Positions 7,880-17,069 of a DNA stretch of 64,000 nucleotides are shown here, piece by piece. Where the stretch lies: positions 1 through 64,000 of the forward strand of contig JAIXTO010000089.1 of assembly GCA_027483885.1 (NCBI GenBank). The letters run 5' to 3'. The position numbers were made by a program, and so were the translations under genes. Under the pieces are notes generated by a model. That model was not told the DNA's origin. It saw nothing but the letters and a program-made list of their open reading frames with translations, and did not search any database. Position 1 is the stretch's first letter; the number at the start of each line of letters is the position of its first letter. The DNA is from Rhizobiaceae bacterium (GTDB taxonomy: Bacteria; Pseudomonadota; Alphaproteobacteria; Rhizobiales; Rhizobiaceae).

Positions 7880-8779
7880 TCAGGCACTGCCCCAGGTGCC
7901 GATCAGCATCGCGAGGAACCGCTCCGCTGCCGGTGACAGCGTCCCTCCCCTTCGCCGGACCACGCCGATCGTTCTTGAGATCTCGGGGTTTCGAATGGGC
8001 CGCGTGATCAGGAAAGGATGTTCGCCCTGCGGTGTTGCCATCTGCGGCAGGACCGAGATCCCCAATCCCGCCTCCACCAGACCGAGCGAGGTGGAGAGAT
8101 GCGTCACCTCGTAAAACCACCGCAGCCTGATGTTGGATTTCGCCAGCGCACCGTCCAGCAGGGTGCGGTTACCGCTGGAGCGATGCACGGTGATCAGATG
8201 GTACGGCGCCAGATCCTCCCAGCCCACCTCGGCCTTTTCCGCCAGCGGATGATCCTTGCGGGCGGCCAGGACGAAGGGGTCTTCCACGAGCCGGTCAAAG
8301 ATCAGGTCCGGATCCGCCGTTCCCATGATGTTGATGCCGAACTCCACCTCCCCGCGTGAAACCGCCTGCAATCCGTCCGTGGCGGGCAGATCGAGGATGC
8401 GGAAACGGATGTTGGGGTATTCAACGTTGAACTGACGGATGACCGTGGGCAGGAAATAGAAGGCGGCCGTCGGCAGGCAGGCAATCGTCACCAGCCCGCC
8501 GCGCTGGACCGCCGGATCGCGCACTGCAAACAGCGATCCGTCGAATTCCTCCAGCATGCGCCGCACCAGCGGTATCAATTCCGCGCCCAGTGCCGTCAGC
8601 GACACGTGCCGCGTCGTGCGCTCCAGCAGCGGCGCCCCGATGGCAAGCTCGAGTTTCTGGATGCGCCGGCTGAGCGCCGGCTGGGACATGTTGAGGATGT
8701 CGGCCGCCCGGTGGAACGTTTCCAGCTCAACAATCGCGAGAAATGCCCGCAGGTCCAGAATCTCACAATTAATGCTCAT
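7880..8779 (-). CDS. LysR-family transcriptional regulator
   Basis: A 299-residue LysR regulator. The HTH spans about residues 5-62 (FLAIVELETFHRAADILNMSQPALSRRIQKLE), followed by a linker helix and a periplasmic-binding-like effector domain (FLPTVIRQFNVEYPNIRFRILD, VEAGLGISVLPQMA). It is divergent from the PrpF-like isomerase gene with about 110 bases between, the standard arrangement for a LysR activator of the adjacent catabolic operon. The likely inducer is an organic acid handled by that operon, which is an inference. Confidence 0.9.
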   Translation of the reverse strand: MSINCEILDLRAFLAIVELETFHRAADILNMSQPALSRRIQKLELAIGAPLLERTTRHVSLTALGAELIPLVRRMLEEFDGSLFAVRDPAVQRGGLVTIACLPTAAFYFLPTVIRQFNVEYPNIRFRILDLPATDGLQAVSRGEVEFGINIMGTADPDLIFDRLVEDPFVLAARKDHPLAEKAEVGWEDLAPYHLITVHRSSGNRTLLDGALAKSNIRLRWFYEVTHLSTSLGLVEAGLGISVLPQMATPQGEHPFLITRPIRNPEISRTIGVVRRRGGTLSPAAERFLAMLIGTWGSA

Positions 8780-8843
8780 ATCGCATCAATACTCCGAATC
8801 TTCGCATTTCACATATCAATCCATCTGCCACAGAGTGCAACAA

Positions 8844-8857
8844 ATCAACTGATTGAT
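8844..8857. promoter_or_regulatory. LysR-type operator candidate
   Basis: ATCAA-CTGA-TTGAT is a perfect 5-base dyad in the divergent region between the LysR gene and the isomerase gene, about 36 bases before the chosen isomerase start. Its size and position fit a LysR half-site pair. Confidence 0.4.
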
Positions 8858-8892
8858 ACCCACTACACATGAGTGGAGGCGAAAGCGCAAGC

Positions 8893-9975
8893 ATGAACGA
8901 TCTGATGTCTATTCCCTGTGTGCTGATGCGAGGCGGAACATCAAAGGGCCCGTTCTTTCTGGCGTCCGACCTGCCGGTCGATCCTCGAGAGCGCGACCAG
9001 ATCCTGCTGTCCGTCATGGGGTCAGGGCATCCGCTTCAGATCGATGGCATCGGCGGTGGCAATCCGGTCACGAGCAAGGTTGCGATCATCGGCCCCTCTA
9101 CGATTGCAGGCGCCGATATCGACTATCTCTTCGCGCAGGTGCGCATCGATCAGCAGCTGGTCGATACGGCGCCCAATTGCGGAAACATGCTGGCAGCCGT
9201 CGGCCCCTTTGCCATCGAAGCCGGGCTGATACAGGCGCAAGGGCCAACGACGCTGGTGCGCATCAACAACGTCAATACAGGCAAGCTGATCGAGGCCGAG
9301 GTCCCGACGCCCGATGGCAAGGTTTCCTATCTCGGAGATGCCAGCATTGACGGCGTGCCGGGCAAGGCCGCACCGATTGCGCTGACTTTCATGGATGCGG
9401 CAGGCGCCCGGACGGGCAAGCTCTTTCCCACAGGCCAGTCCTGCGAGCTGATCGACGGCATTGCCGTGACCTGCATCGACTGCGCCATGCCGATGGTTCT
9501 GATTGAGGCCGAGGCGCTCGGGGTGAGCGGATACGAGACCGCAACGGACCTCAACGCCAACAAGGCCCTGCTTGCACGGCTGGAAAGCCTGCGGCTGGAG
9601 GCAGGCCGGCGCATGGGCATGGGCGACGTCACCAACCAGGTTACGCCGAAGCCGGTGCTGATCAGCAAGGCCCGCAAGGGCGGCGCTCTCAATGTGCGGT
9701 ATTTCATGCCGCATGAATGCCACCCTTCCCTTGCGACAACCGGTGCAGTTGGAATTGCGACAGCCTGCATCACGGCCGATACTGTGGCATCCAGGCTTAT
9801 CGGGCTTCGGACGCCGCCGATCGTTTTATCTATCGAACATCCCAGCGGCCATCTCGACGTCAAGCTGCAGGAGCGCGACGAAAAGGTGATTGCCGGAATT
9901 CTGCGCACCGCGCGCCGTCTCTTCGAGGGACATGTCTTTGCAAAGCCGGCCAGCCAGTTCGTGTGCGCGGCTTGA
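8893..9975 (+). CDS. PrpF-family isomerase, 4-oxalomesaconate tautomerase-like
   Basis: This belongs to the PrpF/diaminopimelate-epimerase-fold family of cofactor-free isomerases. Family signatures are CVLMRGGTSKGPFF at the N-terminus, IDGIGGGNPVTSKVAII, and DTAPNCGNMLAAVGPFAIE with the catalytic-region cysteine. GDVTNQVTPKPVLIS and MPHECHPSLATTGAVGIA follow. GalD-like members interconvert 4-oxalomesaconate tautomers in gallate/protocatechuate degradation, while PrpF acts on aconitate isomers. The exact substrate is not visible. ATG 8893 is preferred over 8869 because GGAGG lies only upstream of it, though spacing is long. It leads an operon with an ABC importer. Confidence 0.85.
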   Translation: MNDLMSIPCVLMRGGTSKGPFFLASDLPVDPRERDQILLSVMGSGHPLQIDGIGGGNPVTSKVAIIGPSTIAGADIDYLFAQVRIDQQLVDTAPNCGNMLAAVGPFAIEAGLIQAQGPTTLVRINNVNTGKLIEAEVPTPDGKVSYLGDASIDGVPGKAAPIALTFMDAAGARTGKLFPTGQSCELIDGIAVTCIDCAMPMVLIEAEALGVSGYETATDLNANKALLARLESLRLEAGRRMGMGDVTNQVTPKPVLISKARKGGALNVRYFMPHECHPSLATTGAVGIATACITADTVASRLIGLRTPPIVLSIEHPSGHLDVKLQERDEKVIAGILRTARRLFEGHVFAKPASQFVCAA

Positions 9976-10020
9976 AATCACGTGGTCGCCGGGAGGGCAC
10001 CACTTAACGGAGGAAAAACA

Positions 10021-11022
10021 ATGCGTAAATTCATGCTCGCTTTGGCGGCAACTGTTGCTTTCGCCGGAGCAGCGATGGCTGAGCCGGTTCGTATCAGCGT
10101 CGGATCCTACAACCTCAACAACCTGCCATTCCCGGTTGCCCAGGGGCTCGGCCTCTATGAGAAGGAAGGCCTTGACGTCACAGTCGAGAATTTTGCCTCC
10201 GGCGGATCGAAAACCCTTCAGGCGCTGGTCGCTGGCTCGACCGACATTGCCGTTGGCTTCTACGATCACACGATCCAGATGCAGTCGCAGAACAAGGCGG
10301 TCGTCGGTTTTGTCATGATGGCGCGCAATTCAGGCCTCGTTCTGGCCGGTGGCAACAAGTCGACCTTCGATCCCGCCAAGCCCGAGACGATCAAGGGCGC
10401 AAAGATCGGCATCACGGCGCCGGGCTCCTCGTCGGACTTCTTCGTTCGTTATTACCTGCAGCGTCACAAGCTCGCGGCAGACGATATCGCGCTGATCGGC
10501 GTTGGCTCGGGCTCGGCAGCCGTTGCGGCCCTGGAACAGGGCAAGATCGATCTTCTCGTCAACTATGACCCGGCGGCCACCTTCATCGAGGCCAAGGGCG
10601 TCGGCAAGATCCTCATCGATGCGCGCAGCGACGAAGGCGCCAAGGAAATCTATGGCGGCATCTACCCGACCTCGGTCCTCTACGCCACGCAGTCCTACAT
10701 CGACGGCAATCCCGAGACCATTCAGAAAGTCACCAACGCCACCGTCAAGGCGCTGAAGTGGATGAACTCCCATTCCGCCGAAGAGATCGTCGAGACGCTG
10801 CCCAAGGAGTTCATCTCCGGCGACCGCGAGACCTATGTGAAGGCGGTACAGAACGCCAAGGCGATCTTCTCCACCGATGGCAAGTTCAACCAGGAAGATA
10901 TCAAGACGCCGCTCGCCGTCCTCAAAAGCTTCAACGAGAAGGTTGCGGCAACGGAGATCGATCTTTCCAAGACATACACCAACGATTTCGTCGGCAAGGT
11001 GCCGCACGACGTCGCGAACTGA
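10021..11022 (+). CDS. NitT/TauT-type ABC transporter, substrate-binding protein
   Basis: A periplasmic binding protein of the SsuA/TauA/ThiY (NMT1) family, 333 residues from ATG 10021, which follows GGAGGAAAAACA. The ORF track starts at 9982. The signal peptide MRKFMLALAATVAFAGAAMA is clear. Family features are LNNLPFPVAQGLGLYEKEGLDVTVENF, LQALVAGSTDIAVGFYDHTI and ITAPGSSSDFFVRYYLQRHKLAADDIALIGVGSG. Substrates in this family include sulfonates, nitrate, pyrimidine precursors and aromatic acids. The PrpF-like neighbour suggests a carboxylated aromatic or tricarboxylate compound, by inference. Confidence 0.9.
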   Translation: MRKFMLALAATVAFAGAAMAEPVRISVGSYNLNNLPFPVAQGLGLYEKEGLDVTVENFASGGSKTLQALVAGSTDIAVGFYDHTIQMQSQNKAVVGFVMMARNSGLVLAGGNKSTFDPAKPETIKGAKIGITAPGSSSDFFVRYYLQRHKLAADDIALIGVGSGSAAVAALEQGKIDLLVNYDPAATFIEAKGVGKILIDARSDEGAKEIYGGIYPTSVLYATQSYIDGNPETIQKVTNATVKALKWMNSHSAEEIVETLPKEFISGDRETYVKAVQNAKAIFSTDGKFNQEDIKTPLAVLKSFNEKVAATEIDLSKTYTNDFVGKVPHDVAN

Positions 11023-11034
11023 CAGGAGGAGGCA

Positions 11035-11865
11035 ATGTCATTGGCCGTAGTCAAACCCGCGCCGGAAGCTGAGGCAACCGCACGCAACAAGGCCATGGTG
11101 TCGATCGACACCGTGACCATGTCGTTCGGTGCGTTCGTTGCCGTGGAGAATGTCAATCTGACTGTTGCGGATGGCGAGTTCCTCGCCATCGTCGGGCCGA
11201 CGGGCTGTGGCAAGAGCACGATCCTGAACGCCATCGCCGGATTGTTGAAACCCTCGCACGGCACCGTGTCGATTGACGGAAAAGCGGTCAATGGCGTTCA
11301 CAACGACATCGGCTACCTGTTCCAGCAGGATGCGCTCCTGCCGTGGAAAACCGCGTTGGAAAATGTCGAGCTTGGCCCGATGTTCAAGGGTGTCGGCGCC
11401 GCCGAGCGTCGAGAAAGCGCGCTGAACTGGCTTGCGAAGGTCGGCCTGAAAGGCTTTGAGCATCGTTATCCGCATCAGCTGTCCGGCGGCCAACGCAAGC
11501 GCGTGCAGATGGCGCAGGCGCTGATCACCGGCCCGAAGGTGATCCTGATGGATGAACCCTTCTCGGCACTCGACATCCACACCCGCCACCTGATGCAGAA
11601 CGAACTTCTGCGCCTGTGGCAGGAAGAACGCCGGGCCGTCGTGATGATCACGCACGATCTTGAGGAAGCAATCGCACTTGGCGACCGCGTCGTGGTGCTC
11701 GCCGCCGGCCCGCGCAGCCGCGTGATCGACAGTTTTCCCGTCGATCTCGCCCGCCCGCGCGATGTGGCCGAAATCAAGCTCGATCCGCACTTCATGGATC
11801 TGTACCGCAACATCTGGGCGTCGCTGCGCGGCGAAGTGGAGAAAAGCTATGAACGCCATGACTGA
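11035..11865 (+). CDS. NitT/TauT-type ABC transporter, ATP-binding protein
   Basis: A 276-residue ATPase of the SsuB/TauB/NrtD type. It has Walker A GPTGCGKST, Q-loop FQQDALLPWKTALENVELG, signature LSGGQRKRVQMAQAL, Walker B VILMDEPFSALD and switch H in MITHDLEEAIALGDRV. A good SD, AGGAGG, lies just ahead of the ATG 12 bases after the binding-protein stop. The 3' end overlaps the permease start by 17 bases, which implies coupled translation. Confidence 0.92.
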   Translation: MSLAVVKPAPEAEATARNKAMVSIDTVTMSFGAFVAVENVNLTVADGEFLAIVGPTGCGKSTILNAIAGLLKPSHGTVSIDGKAVNGVHNDIGYLFQQDALLPWKTALENVELGPMFKGVGAAERRESALNWLAKVGLKGFEHRYPHQLSGGQRKRVQMAQALITGPKVILMDEPFSALDIHTRHLMQNELLRLWQEERRAVVMITHDLEEAIALGDRVVVLAAGPRSRVIDSFPVDLARPRDVAEIKLDPHFMDLYRNIWASLRGEVEKSYERHD

Positions 11866-12622
11866 ACGCCTGATCCAGTTGTGTCTGCTGGTCGTCATCC
11901 TGGGTGGCTGGCAGCTGGGCACATCGCTCGGTGTCATCGACGTCTTCTTCTTCCCCGCACCTGTCGATATCTTCAACCAGGTGATCCGGTGGGTGACGGA
12001 TACCGGCTTTTATCGCCATGTGACGATTACGCTGACGGAAACGGTTCTCGGCTACCTCATCGGCACGGGCCTTGGCGTCGCTGCCGGCGTCTGGCTCGGC
12101 CTCAGCCGTAGCGCCTCGCGCATTCTCGATCCCTTCATCAAGGGGCTGAATGCCATTCCGCGCGTGGTACTGGCGCCGATCTTCGTTCTCTGGCTCGGCC
12201 TTGGCCTCTGGTCGAAGGTGGCGCTTGCGGTGACGCTGGTGTTCTTCGTTACCTTCTTCAATGCCATGCAGGGTGTGCGGGAAGTCAATCCGGTGGTTCT
12301 GGCGAATGCCCGCATTCTCGGGGCAAAGCGTTCCGATCTCCTGCGGCACGTCTATTTCCCGGCAGCGGCAAGCTGGATCCTCTCCTCCCTTCGCACATCG
12401 GTCGGATTTGCTGTCGTGGGCGCCATCATCGGGGAATATCTCGGCTCGTCAGCCGGCCTCGGTTACCTGATCGCCCAGGCGGAAGGCAATTTCGATGCGG
12501 TTGGCGTTTTTGCCGGTATCCTCATCCTGGCGATTTTCGTCCTGATCATCGACAGCATTCTCGACGTGGTCGAAAAGCGCCTGATCAAATGGCGCCCAAG
12601 CGCCAGCGAAAGGCCCGCCTGA
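11849..12622 (+). CDS. NitT/TauT-type ABC transporter, permease
   Basis: The ORF track begins at 11762, but those residues are a shadow of the ATPase gene. ATG 11849 gives 257 residues beginning MNAMTERLIQLCLLVVILGG, with about six membrane segments. The BPD-transport (EAA) motif is seen at AILGAKRSDLLRHVYFPAAASWILSSLRTS. It is the last gene of the importer operon, followed by a strong terminator-like hairpin. Confidence 0.9.
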   Translation: MNAMTERLIQLCLLVVILGGWQLGTSLGVIDVFFFPAPVDIFNQVIRWVTDTGFYRHVTITLTETVLGYLIGTGLGVAAGVWLGLSRSASRILDPFIKGLNAIPRVVLAPIFVLWLGLGLWSKVALAVTLVFFVTFFNAMQGVREVNPVVLANARILGAKRSDLLRHVYFPAAASWILSSLRTSVGFAVVGAIIGEYLGSSAGLGYLIAQAEGNFDAVGVFAGILILAIFVLIIDSILDVVEKRLIKWRPSASERPA

Positions 12623-12657
12623 CCGCGCGGCCTTGCCAAAAGCCCCTCTTCGACCAC

Positions 12658-12693
12658 GAGCCCGGTGCCTATCGCATCGGGCTCGTCCTTTTT
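12658..12693 (+). terminator. Rho-independent terminator after the ABC operon
   Basis: A 7-bp stem GAGCCCG/CGGGCTC with a 13-base loop is followed by GTCCTTTTT. It lies 36 bases after the permease stop. Confidence 0.75.
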
Positions 12694-12831
12694 GCGCACA
12701 TGGTTTCCGGCACATCCAGACGGCTGTAATCTGCTGTCCATCATCTGTTCATGAAAACGACAAGCGGCTTTCAGACTGGATCCCGATCTTATTGTTGTCG
12801 CTCGAAAGAGCCTTAAAACAGGAGATAAGAT

Positions 12832-13398
12832 ATGGGCTGGATAGCCAAGGCAACTGCCATCACGGGAACCGTTCTGCTTTTGACCACCGGTGCCGCCAGT
12901 GCCGTCGAGGTCCACAACGGCGCGATCAGCGAGGCAGAAGTCCTGCAGGCCCAGAAAGCCTGGGGCGAGGCGCTGGTTGCCATCTCGCGCGAGCATGCGG
13001 AAAAGGGCGCAAAGCCTGCCCGTGATCTCGCCGCCAAGGTCATCGATTCCGCTTACGGTTACCAGCTGGGTCCGGTTCTCTTCAAGCCGACGCTGACGCA
13101 GGAACCGCAGACCTTCCGCACCAATCGTGAGGGCGCGCTTGCCTATTTCGTTGGCCAGGATCCGAAATATCCTGAAGACACCGGTTTTGCCCTCAAGGGC
13201 TGGCAGAGCGTCAAGGTCGAGAATGCCGCCATCCTGATCAATGGCGAATATGGCACCACGCTCGGCAAGGTGTCCTTCACCAACAAGGCCGGCGAGGTGA
13301 CGACGGTCGACAAGTCCTGGACCTTCAAGAAGGATGAACAAGGCACCATCCGCATCATCCAGCATCACTCTTCGCTGCCCTATGTGGCCAAGCCGTGA
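12832..13398 (+). CDS. Small secreted protein, possibly NTF2/SnoaL-like
   Basis: A 188-residue protein preceded by AGGAGATAAGAT. It opens with a signal peptide (WIAKATAITGTVLLLTTGAASA), so the mature form is probably periplasmic. The mature part begins with a helix containing EAEVLQAQKAWGEALVAISREHA. It ends in beta-rich sequence (AAILINGEYGTTLGKVSFTN, KSWTFKKDEQGTIRIIQHHSS), the layout of SnoaL/NTF2-like proteins. Homologues in this group are, as I recall, sometimes labelled phosphoribosyl-AMP cyclohydrolase, but no such active-site motif is visible. It stands alone between a terminator and the convergent response regulator. Function unknown. Confidence 0.75.
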   Translation: MGWIAKATAITGTVLLLTTGAASAVEVHNGAISEAEVLQAQKAWGEALVAISREHAEKGAKPARDLAAKVIDSAYGYQLGPVLFKPTLTQEPQTFRTNREGALAYFVGQDPKYPEDTGFALKGWQSVKVENAAILINGEYGTTLGKVSFTNKAGEVTTVDKSWTFKKDEQGTIRIIQHHSSLPYVAKP

Positions 13399-13428
13399 TG
13401 GGCAGGCCGGTGCGGTGCACCGTTTTCT

Positions 13429-14145
13429 CTACACGGACGGTCCCCGTTCCAGCCGGTAGCCGATCCCCCGGACCGTGGTGATGCATGAACGATCCTCCGG
13501 CGCGCCGTCGATCTTGGCGCGCAGGCGGCGCACATAGACATCGACGACATTCGTCAGGGGGTCTTCGCCGGCCCCCCAGATATTGGAGAGAATCCGCTCC
13601 CGGCTCAGAACGCGCCCGGGGGCGGACATGAACAGTTCCAGAAGCGCCAGTTCCTTTGCCGTCAAGGCGATCTCGCGGCCGGAAACGGTCACCTGCATGG
13701 ACGCCCGATCCAGTTCCAGCGCGCCGACGCGCAGCGATCTGTCACCCGCCGGCTGCAGGTCTGGCGCGCGGCGCATGAGCGCCTCGATGCGCGCCAGCAA
13801 TTCCTCGAAGGAAAACGGCTTGACCAGGTAATCGTCGGCGCCCATGCGCAGCCCGGAAATGCGGTCCTCCACGGAACCAAGCGCCGTCAGCATCAGGATC
13901 GGCGCGGAAATGCCGCTTGCCCGAAGGGTCTGGCAGACATCGGCACCGTTGATGAACGGCAGCATGAGATCAAGCAGGATGGCGCCGTTTTGACCGGTTT
14001 CGCGCCAGTCCCGCCACAGGTCATGCGCCGCTTTTATTCCGGAAGGACCATCGCGGGCGACGGTGACGCCATACCCTTCCGCCCTCAGCCCGCGCTCCAG
14101 AAAATCTGCAACCCGCGGATCGTCTTCGATAATCAGGACATTCAC
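13429..14145 (-). CDS. OmpR-family response regulator
   Basis: A 238-residue two-domain regulator. The receiver has acidic residues in IIEDDPRV, the phospho-acceptor in ILLDLMLPFINGADVC (about residue 59), T in LMLTALG and K in DDYLVKPFSFEELLARI. The C-terminal winged helix ends VVDVYVRRLRAKIDG and TVRGIGYRLERG. The start codon is GTG, and the following kinase gene is co-directional but upstream in sequence: the kinase stop and regulator start share GTGA. The target and signal are not evident. Confidence 0.92.
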   Translation of the reverse strand: MNVLIIEDDPRVADFLERGLRAEGYGVTVARDGPSGIKAAHDLWRDWRETGQNGAILLDLMLPFINGADVCQTLRASGISAPILMLTALGSVEDRISGLRMGADDYLVKPFSFEELLARIEALMRRAPDLQPAGDRSLRVGALELDRASMQVTVSGREIALTAKELALLELFMSAPGRVLSRERILSNIWGAGEDPLTNVVDVYVRRLRAKIDGAPEDRSCITTVRGIGYRLERGPSV

Positions 14146-15776
14146 GTCGTTGTCTCCGTCGTCTGTGGCGGCAAGATCTGGTGGTCCGTCAACAACGGCA
14201 GGCTGAGCCGAGCTGTCGTACCCTTGGCGCCGCCCTCACTCTCCAGTGTGACCCAGCCGCCATGAGCGTTGACCAGTTGGCTTGCGATGGCCAATCCCAG
14301 TCCCGTGCCATCCGGGCGGTGCAGCCGTGCATTGGCGCCCCGGAAGGCGCGTTCGAACACATGCGGCAGCGCGTCTGCCTCGATGCCGATTCCCCAGTCG
14401 CGGATCGTCAGCTGCCAACGAACGCCATCAACGCCCGAGGTGATCTCCACCCGGCTGCCCTCGGGGGAATAACGGATGGCATTGTCGAGCAGGAGAGCGA
14501 TCACCTGGCGCAGGCGCATCGGGTCCCCGGCCACTATCGCTTCCACGTCCTCGATCTCTGTCGAAATCGAAATGCTGCGCTGGTTGGCCATGGCGGCTGC
14601 ACTGAGCAGCGCCTCCTCCAGCGGGCCTGCGATATCGATCGGCTCCTTTGCAAGCGTCAATACCTCGTTTTCCCCGCGTGACATCATGAGAAGGTCGTCG
14701 ATCAGGCTGCCCATCTGGCTTGCCGCCTGGCCGATGCGGGTGAGCGACGCGCGATAATCCTGCAGATCCTTATCGCCGCGCAGCGCGATCTCCGCCTCGC
14801 CGCGGATGGCTGTCGTGGGCGTGCGCAGTTCGTGGCTGATATCGGCCAGCAGGCTCAGCCGGCGCCCCTCCGATGCGCGCAGGCGCGACAAGGCAACCTC
14901 CAGCGCCGATGTCCTCTCCTGCACCTGTTGTTCCAGAAGGGTGCGCAGATTTGCCTCTTCCTCGCGCCGCAGCGAAAGTTCCTGGGCCATGCGGTTGATA
15001 CTGGCTGCAAAGCGGCCGAATTCGTCGGCGCGCGAAACGGGAATGCGATGGTCGAGCCGGCCGTGTTCATAGGCCCTTGCGCCCTCCGCCATCTGCTGCA
15101 GCGGACGACGAATGGCGCGCGCAATGGTGAAGGCCAGCGCCATGCCGGTGACGGTGATGAAAAGCGTCATACCCGCGGAGACGCGGTTGAGCTGTCGAAG
15201 CGCCGCATCGGCATCGGCCCGTTTGATGGCCAGCTGCGCCGTTTCCGTCGCAATCCTGCCGTTCAGCACTTCGCGCAGGTCGCGCCCGGCACCCTTATCG
15301 AACACGGTTTCGATGGACGCCCAGGCGCTGCGGGCATCACCCGTGCCGCTTTGCGCATTGATCGCCTCGATGGCCGGTTTCAGCGCCGTGACGCTGCCGG
15401 AAAGAAGGTGCAGCACCTCGTCCAGATCATCCTCGTCATCGGTGGATGCACCGGCGAGATCATCAAGCTCGCGGGATTGACGATTTATCTTCTGGAGGTG
15501 CTCGAGCGTCGAGCCCATCTGCGCGCGCAGCATCTCTCCATCACCCGGCTCATGTTCGGCACCGATCAGGGCGCGCAGCGACCAAGCCCGCAGCCTCTGC
15601 TTGGTGGCGGACAATTCCAGCAGGCCGGACACAAGATCGCCGGCGAACCGTCCACGCACAACCTGCTGCTGCGCTTCCGTGGCGATCTGGCGGTTCAAAA
15701 GCCCCTGCGCGACGATCAGCACGGCAAGCGCTGCAAACGCCGCCACAAGCCGTATCGCAAAATCAAACCGCCTCAT
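14142..15776 (-). CDS. Sensor histidine kinase
   Basis: The kinase partner of the overlapping response regulator. ATG 15776 (MRRFDFAIRLVAAFAALAVL) is preferred to the longer ORF at 15863 because it puts the first membrane helix at the N-terminus; this gives 544 residues. Order: TM1, a periplasmic helical sensor of about 170 residues, TM2, HAMP (RRPLQQMAEGARAYEHGRLD), H-box LLADISHELRTPTTAIRGEAE, N-box LLLDNAIRYSPEGS, G boxes DWGIGIEADALPHVFERAF and GTGLGLAIASQLVNAHGG. The helical sensor resembles four-helix-bundle periplasmic domains, so the ligand cannot be guessed. Confidence 0.92.
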   Translation of the reverse strand: MRRFDFAIRLVAAFAALAVLIVAQGLLNRQIATEAQQQVVRGRFAGDLVSGLLELSATKQRLRAWSLRALIGAEHEPGDGEMLRAQMGSTLEHLQKINRQSRELDDLAGASTDDEDDLDEVLHLLSGSVTALKPAIEAINAQSGTGDARSAWASIETVFDKGAGRDLREVLNGRIATETAQLAIKRADADAALRQLNRVSAGMTLFITVTGMALAFTIARAIRRPLQQMAEGARAYEHGRLDHRIPVSRADEFGRFAASINRMAQELSLRREEEANLRTLLEQQVQERTSALEVALSRLRASEGRRLSLLADISHELRTPTTAIRGEAEIALRGDKDLQDYRASLTRIGQAASQMGSLIDDLLMMSRGENEVLTLAKEPIDIAGPLEEALLSAAAMANQRSISISTEIEDVEAIVAGDPMRLRQVIALLLDNAIRYSPEGSRVEITSGVDGVRWQLTIRDWGIGIEADALPHVFERAFRGANARLHRPDGTGLGLAIASQLVNAHGGWVTLESEGGAKGTTARLSLPLLTDHQILPPQTTETTT

Positions 15777-16074
15777 CGCCACCGTCCCGCCTGTTGTCAA
15801 ACCCTGCCTGCCGGGATTTGCCACCGCCCTTATCACGGCCGGACCTTGCCGCAGCAGTAACACCAGCCAGGACCATGCATAGGGGGTAGTTTATGGTATT
15901 TATTCGGTCCCGCCGTCATTTCTGCCATCGAACGGATATAGGGGGGTGCGGTTGAGTATCAGTCCTGTCTGCTATGTAAGCAGGCAGGGGACCGGCGGCA
16001 GGATCTGCCGGACCCGCATCCGCAAGGTCGAACTGACCGTCAACCATGTCCAGGGGCCAATGTCAGGAGCCATG
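15777..16074. other. Intergenic region, no gene seen
   Basis: This 298-base gap lies between the histidine kinase start and the end of the minus-strand LysR gene. I see no convincing ORF or hairpin terminator. The kinase promoter presumably lies here. Confidence 0.5.
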
Positions 16075-16956
16075 TCAGGCGGTCTCAAAGGCCGCCTTCA
16101 GGGTCTGGGCGATCAGGTGCGTCATCGGCCCCGCCATCTTTTCGTTGCCGAAGGTCAGGACCAGAGGCACGAGGCGCGTTCTGTTTGCCACCTCCACCTC
16201 TCGAAGACGCCCGGACGCCAGATCGTCGGCGACCAGATGGCGCGGCAGCCGTGCATGGCAAAGACCGCTGCGCACCGCCTCATGAGCCGCTTCCAGCGTG
16301 TTGACATGGACATGCTCACCCTTGAACGCCGAGCCCGACGCCGCATCGCCCGTATTGGCAACGATGGCAATCGGGTGGCGTGAAAGCAGCGTGTCTGTGA
16401 GCGGCATCCGGTAGGCATGAAGCGGATGATCGGCGCGGGCAACCGCAACCAGTTCGATATTTTGCAGAAAGAAGGCATATTGGGACCGGTTGTCCCAGAA
16501 GGTGACCGCCAGATCATAGGTCTCCGGCGCGATATCTTCGAGGGACTGACGGACCTGTTCCGTCACGAAGATCTCGGCGGAGGCACCGGTCTGGCGGAAT
16601 GCCGACAGGCCCTTGAAGATGATGGCGCGCGGGGCAATGCTGTCATAGGTCAGCCGCACACGCGCCTCGCGTCCGCTGGCAAACATGCGTCCGCGCTCCT
16701 CCAGCCGTGACATTTCCTCGATCAGCGACGTGGCTTCCGCCAGCAGATGCTCGCCCGCCGGTGTCAGCACTGCACGGCGCCCGTCAAGGCGCAGCAAGTC
16801 CACACCCAACCGCTCCTGCAGCCGGGCAATGGCATAACTGACGGAGGACTGGCTGCGGTTGAGCTGTTGAGCCGCCTTGGCAAAACTGCCGGCCTGCACT
16901 GCCGCGCGCAGAACCGCCCATTGCTCCAGTTCGGTGGAAGGCAATTTGAACATCAT
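16075..16956 (-). CDS. LysR-family transcriptional regulator
   Basis: A regulator with an N-terminal HTH (LRAAVQAGSFAKAAQQLNRSQSSVSYAIARLQERLG) and an effector domain. ATG 16956 (MMFKLPSTELEQW) is preferred; the ORF at 16977 would start with TTG. The effector part reads IIFKGLSAFRQTGASAEIFVTEQVRQSLEDI. It is divergent from the secreted MBL-fold protein gene, which it probably controls, and a perfect dyad lies in the gap. Confidence 0.88.
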   Translation of the reverse strand: MMFKLPSTELEQWAVLRAAVQAGSFAKAAQQLNRSQSSVSYAIARLQERLGVDLLRLDGRRAVLTPAGEHLLAEATSLIEEMSRLEERGRMFASGREARVRLTYDSIAPRAIIFKGLSAFRQTGASAEIFVTEQVRQSLEDIAPETYDLAVTFWDNRSQYAFFLQNIELVAVARADHPLHAYRMPLTDTLLSRHPIAIVANTGDAASGSAFKGEHVHVNTLEAAHEAVRSGLCHARLPRHLVADDLASGRLREVEVANRTRLVPLVLTFGNEKMAGPMTHLIAQTLKAAFETA

Positions 16957-16977
16957 CGGATTTTTAGATGAAATCAA

Positions 16978-16990
16978 CTCGAAGTTCGAG
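16978..16990. promoter_or_regulatory. Perfect dyad, LysR operator candidate
   Basis: CTCGAA-G-TTCGAG is a perfect 6-base dyad between the divergent LysR and MBL-fold genes, 22 bases upstream of the LysR start. Confidence 0.4.
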
Positions 16991-17069
16991 CTTTTTGTCT
17001 CAGACCTTCGACCATAAAATCAAAACACCGATGGAAAACAGACATCACCTTGTCGACAAGGATACTGAC

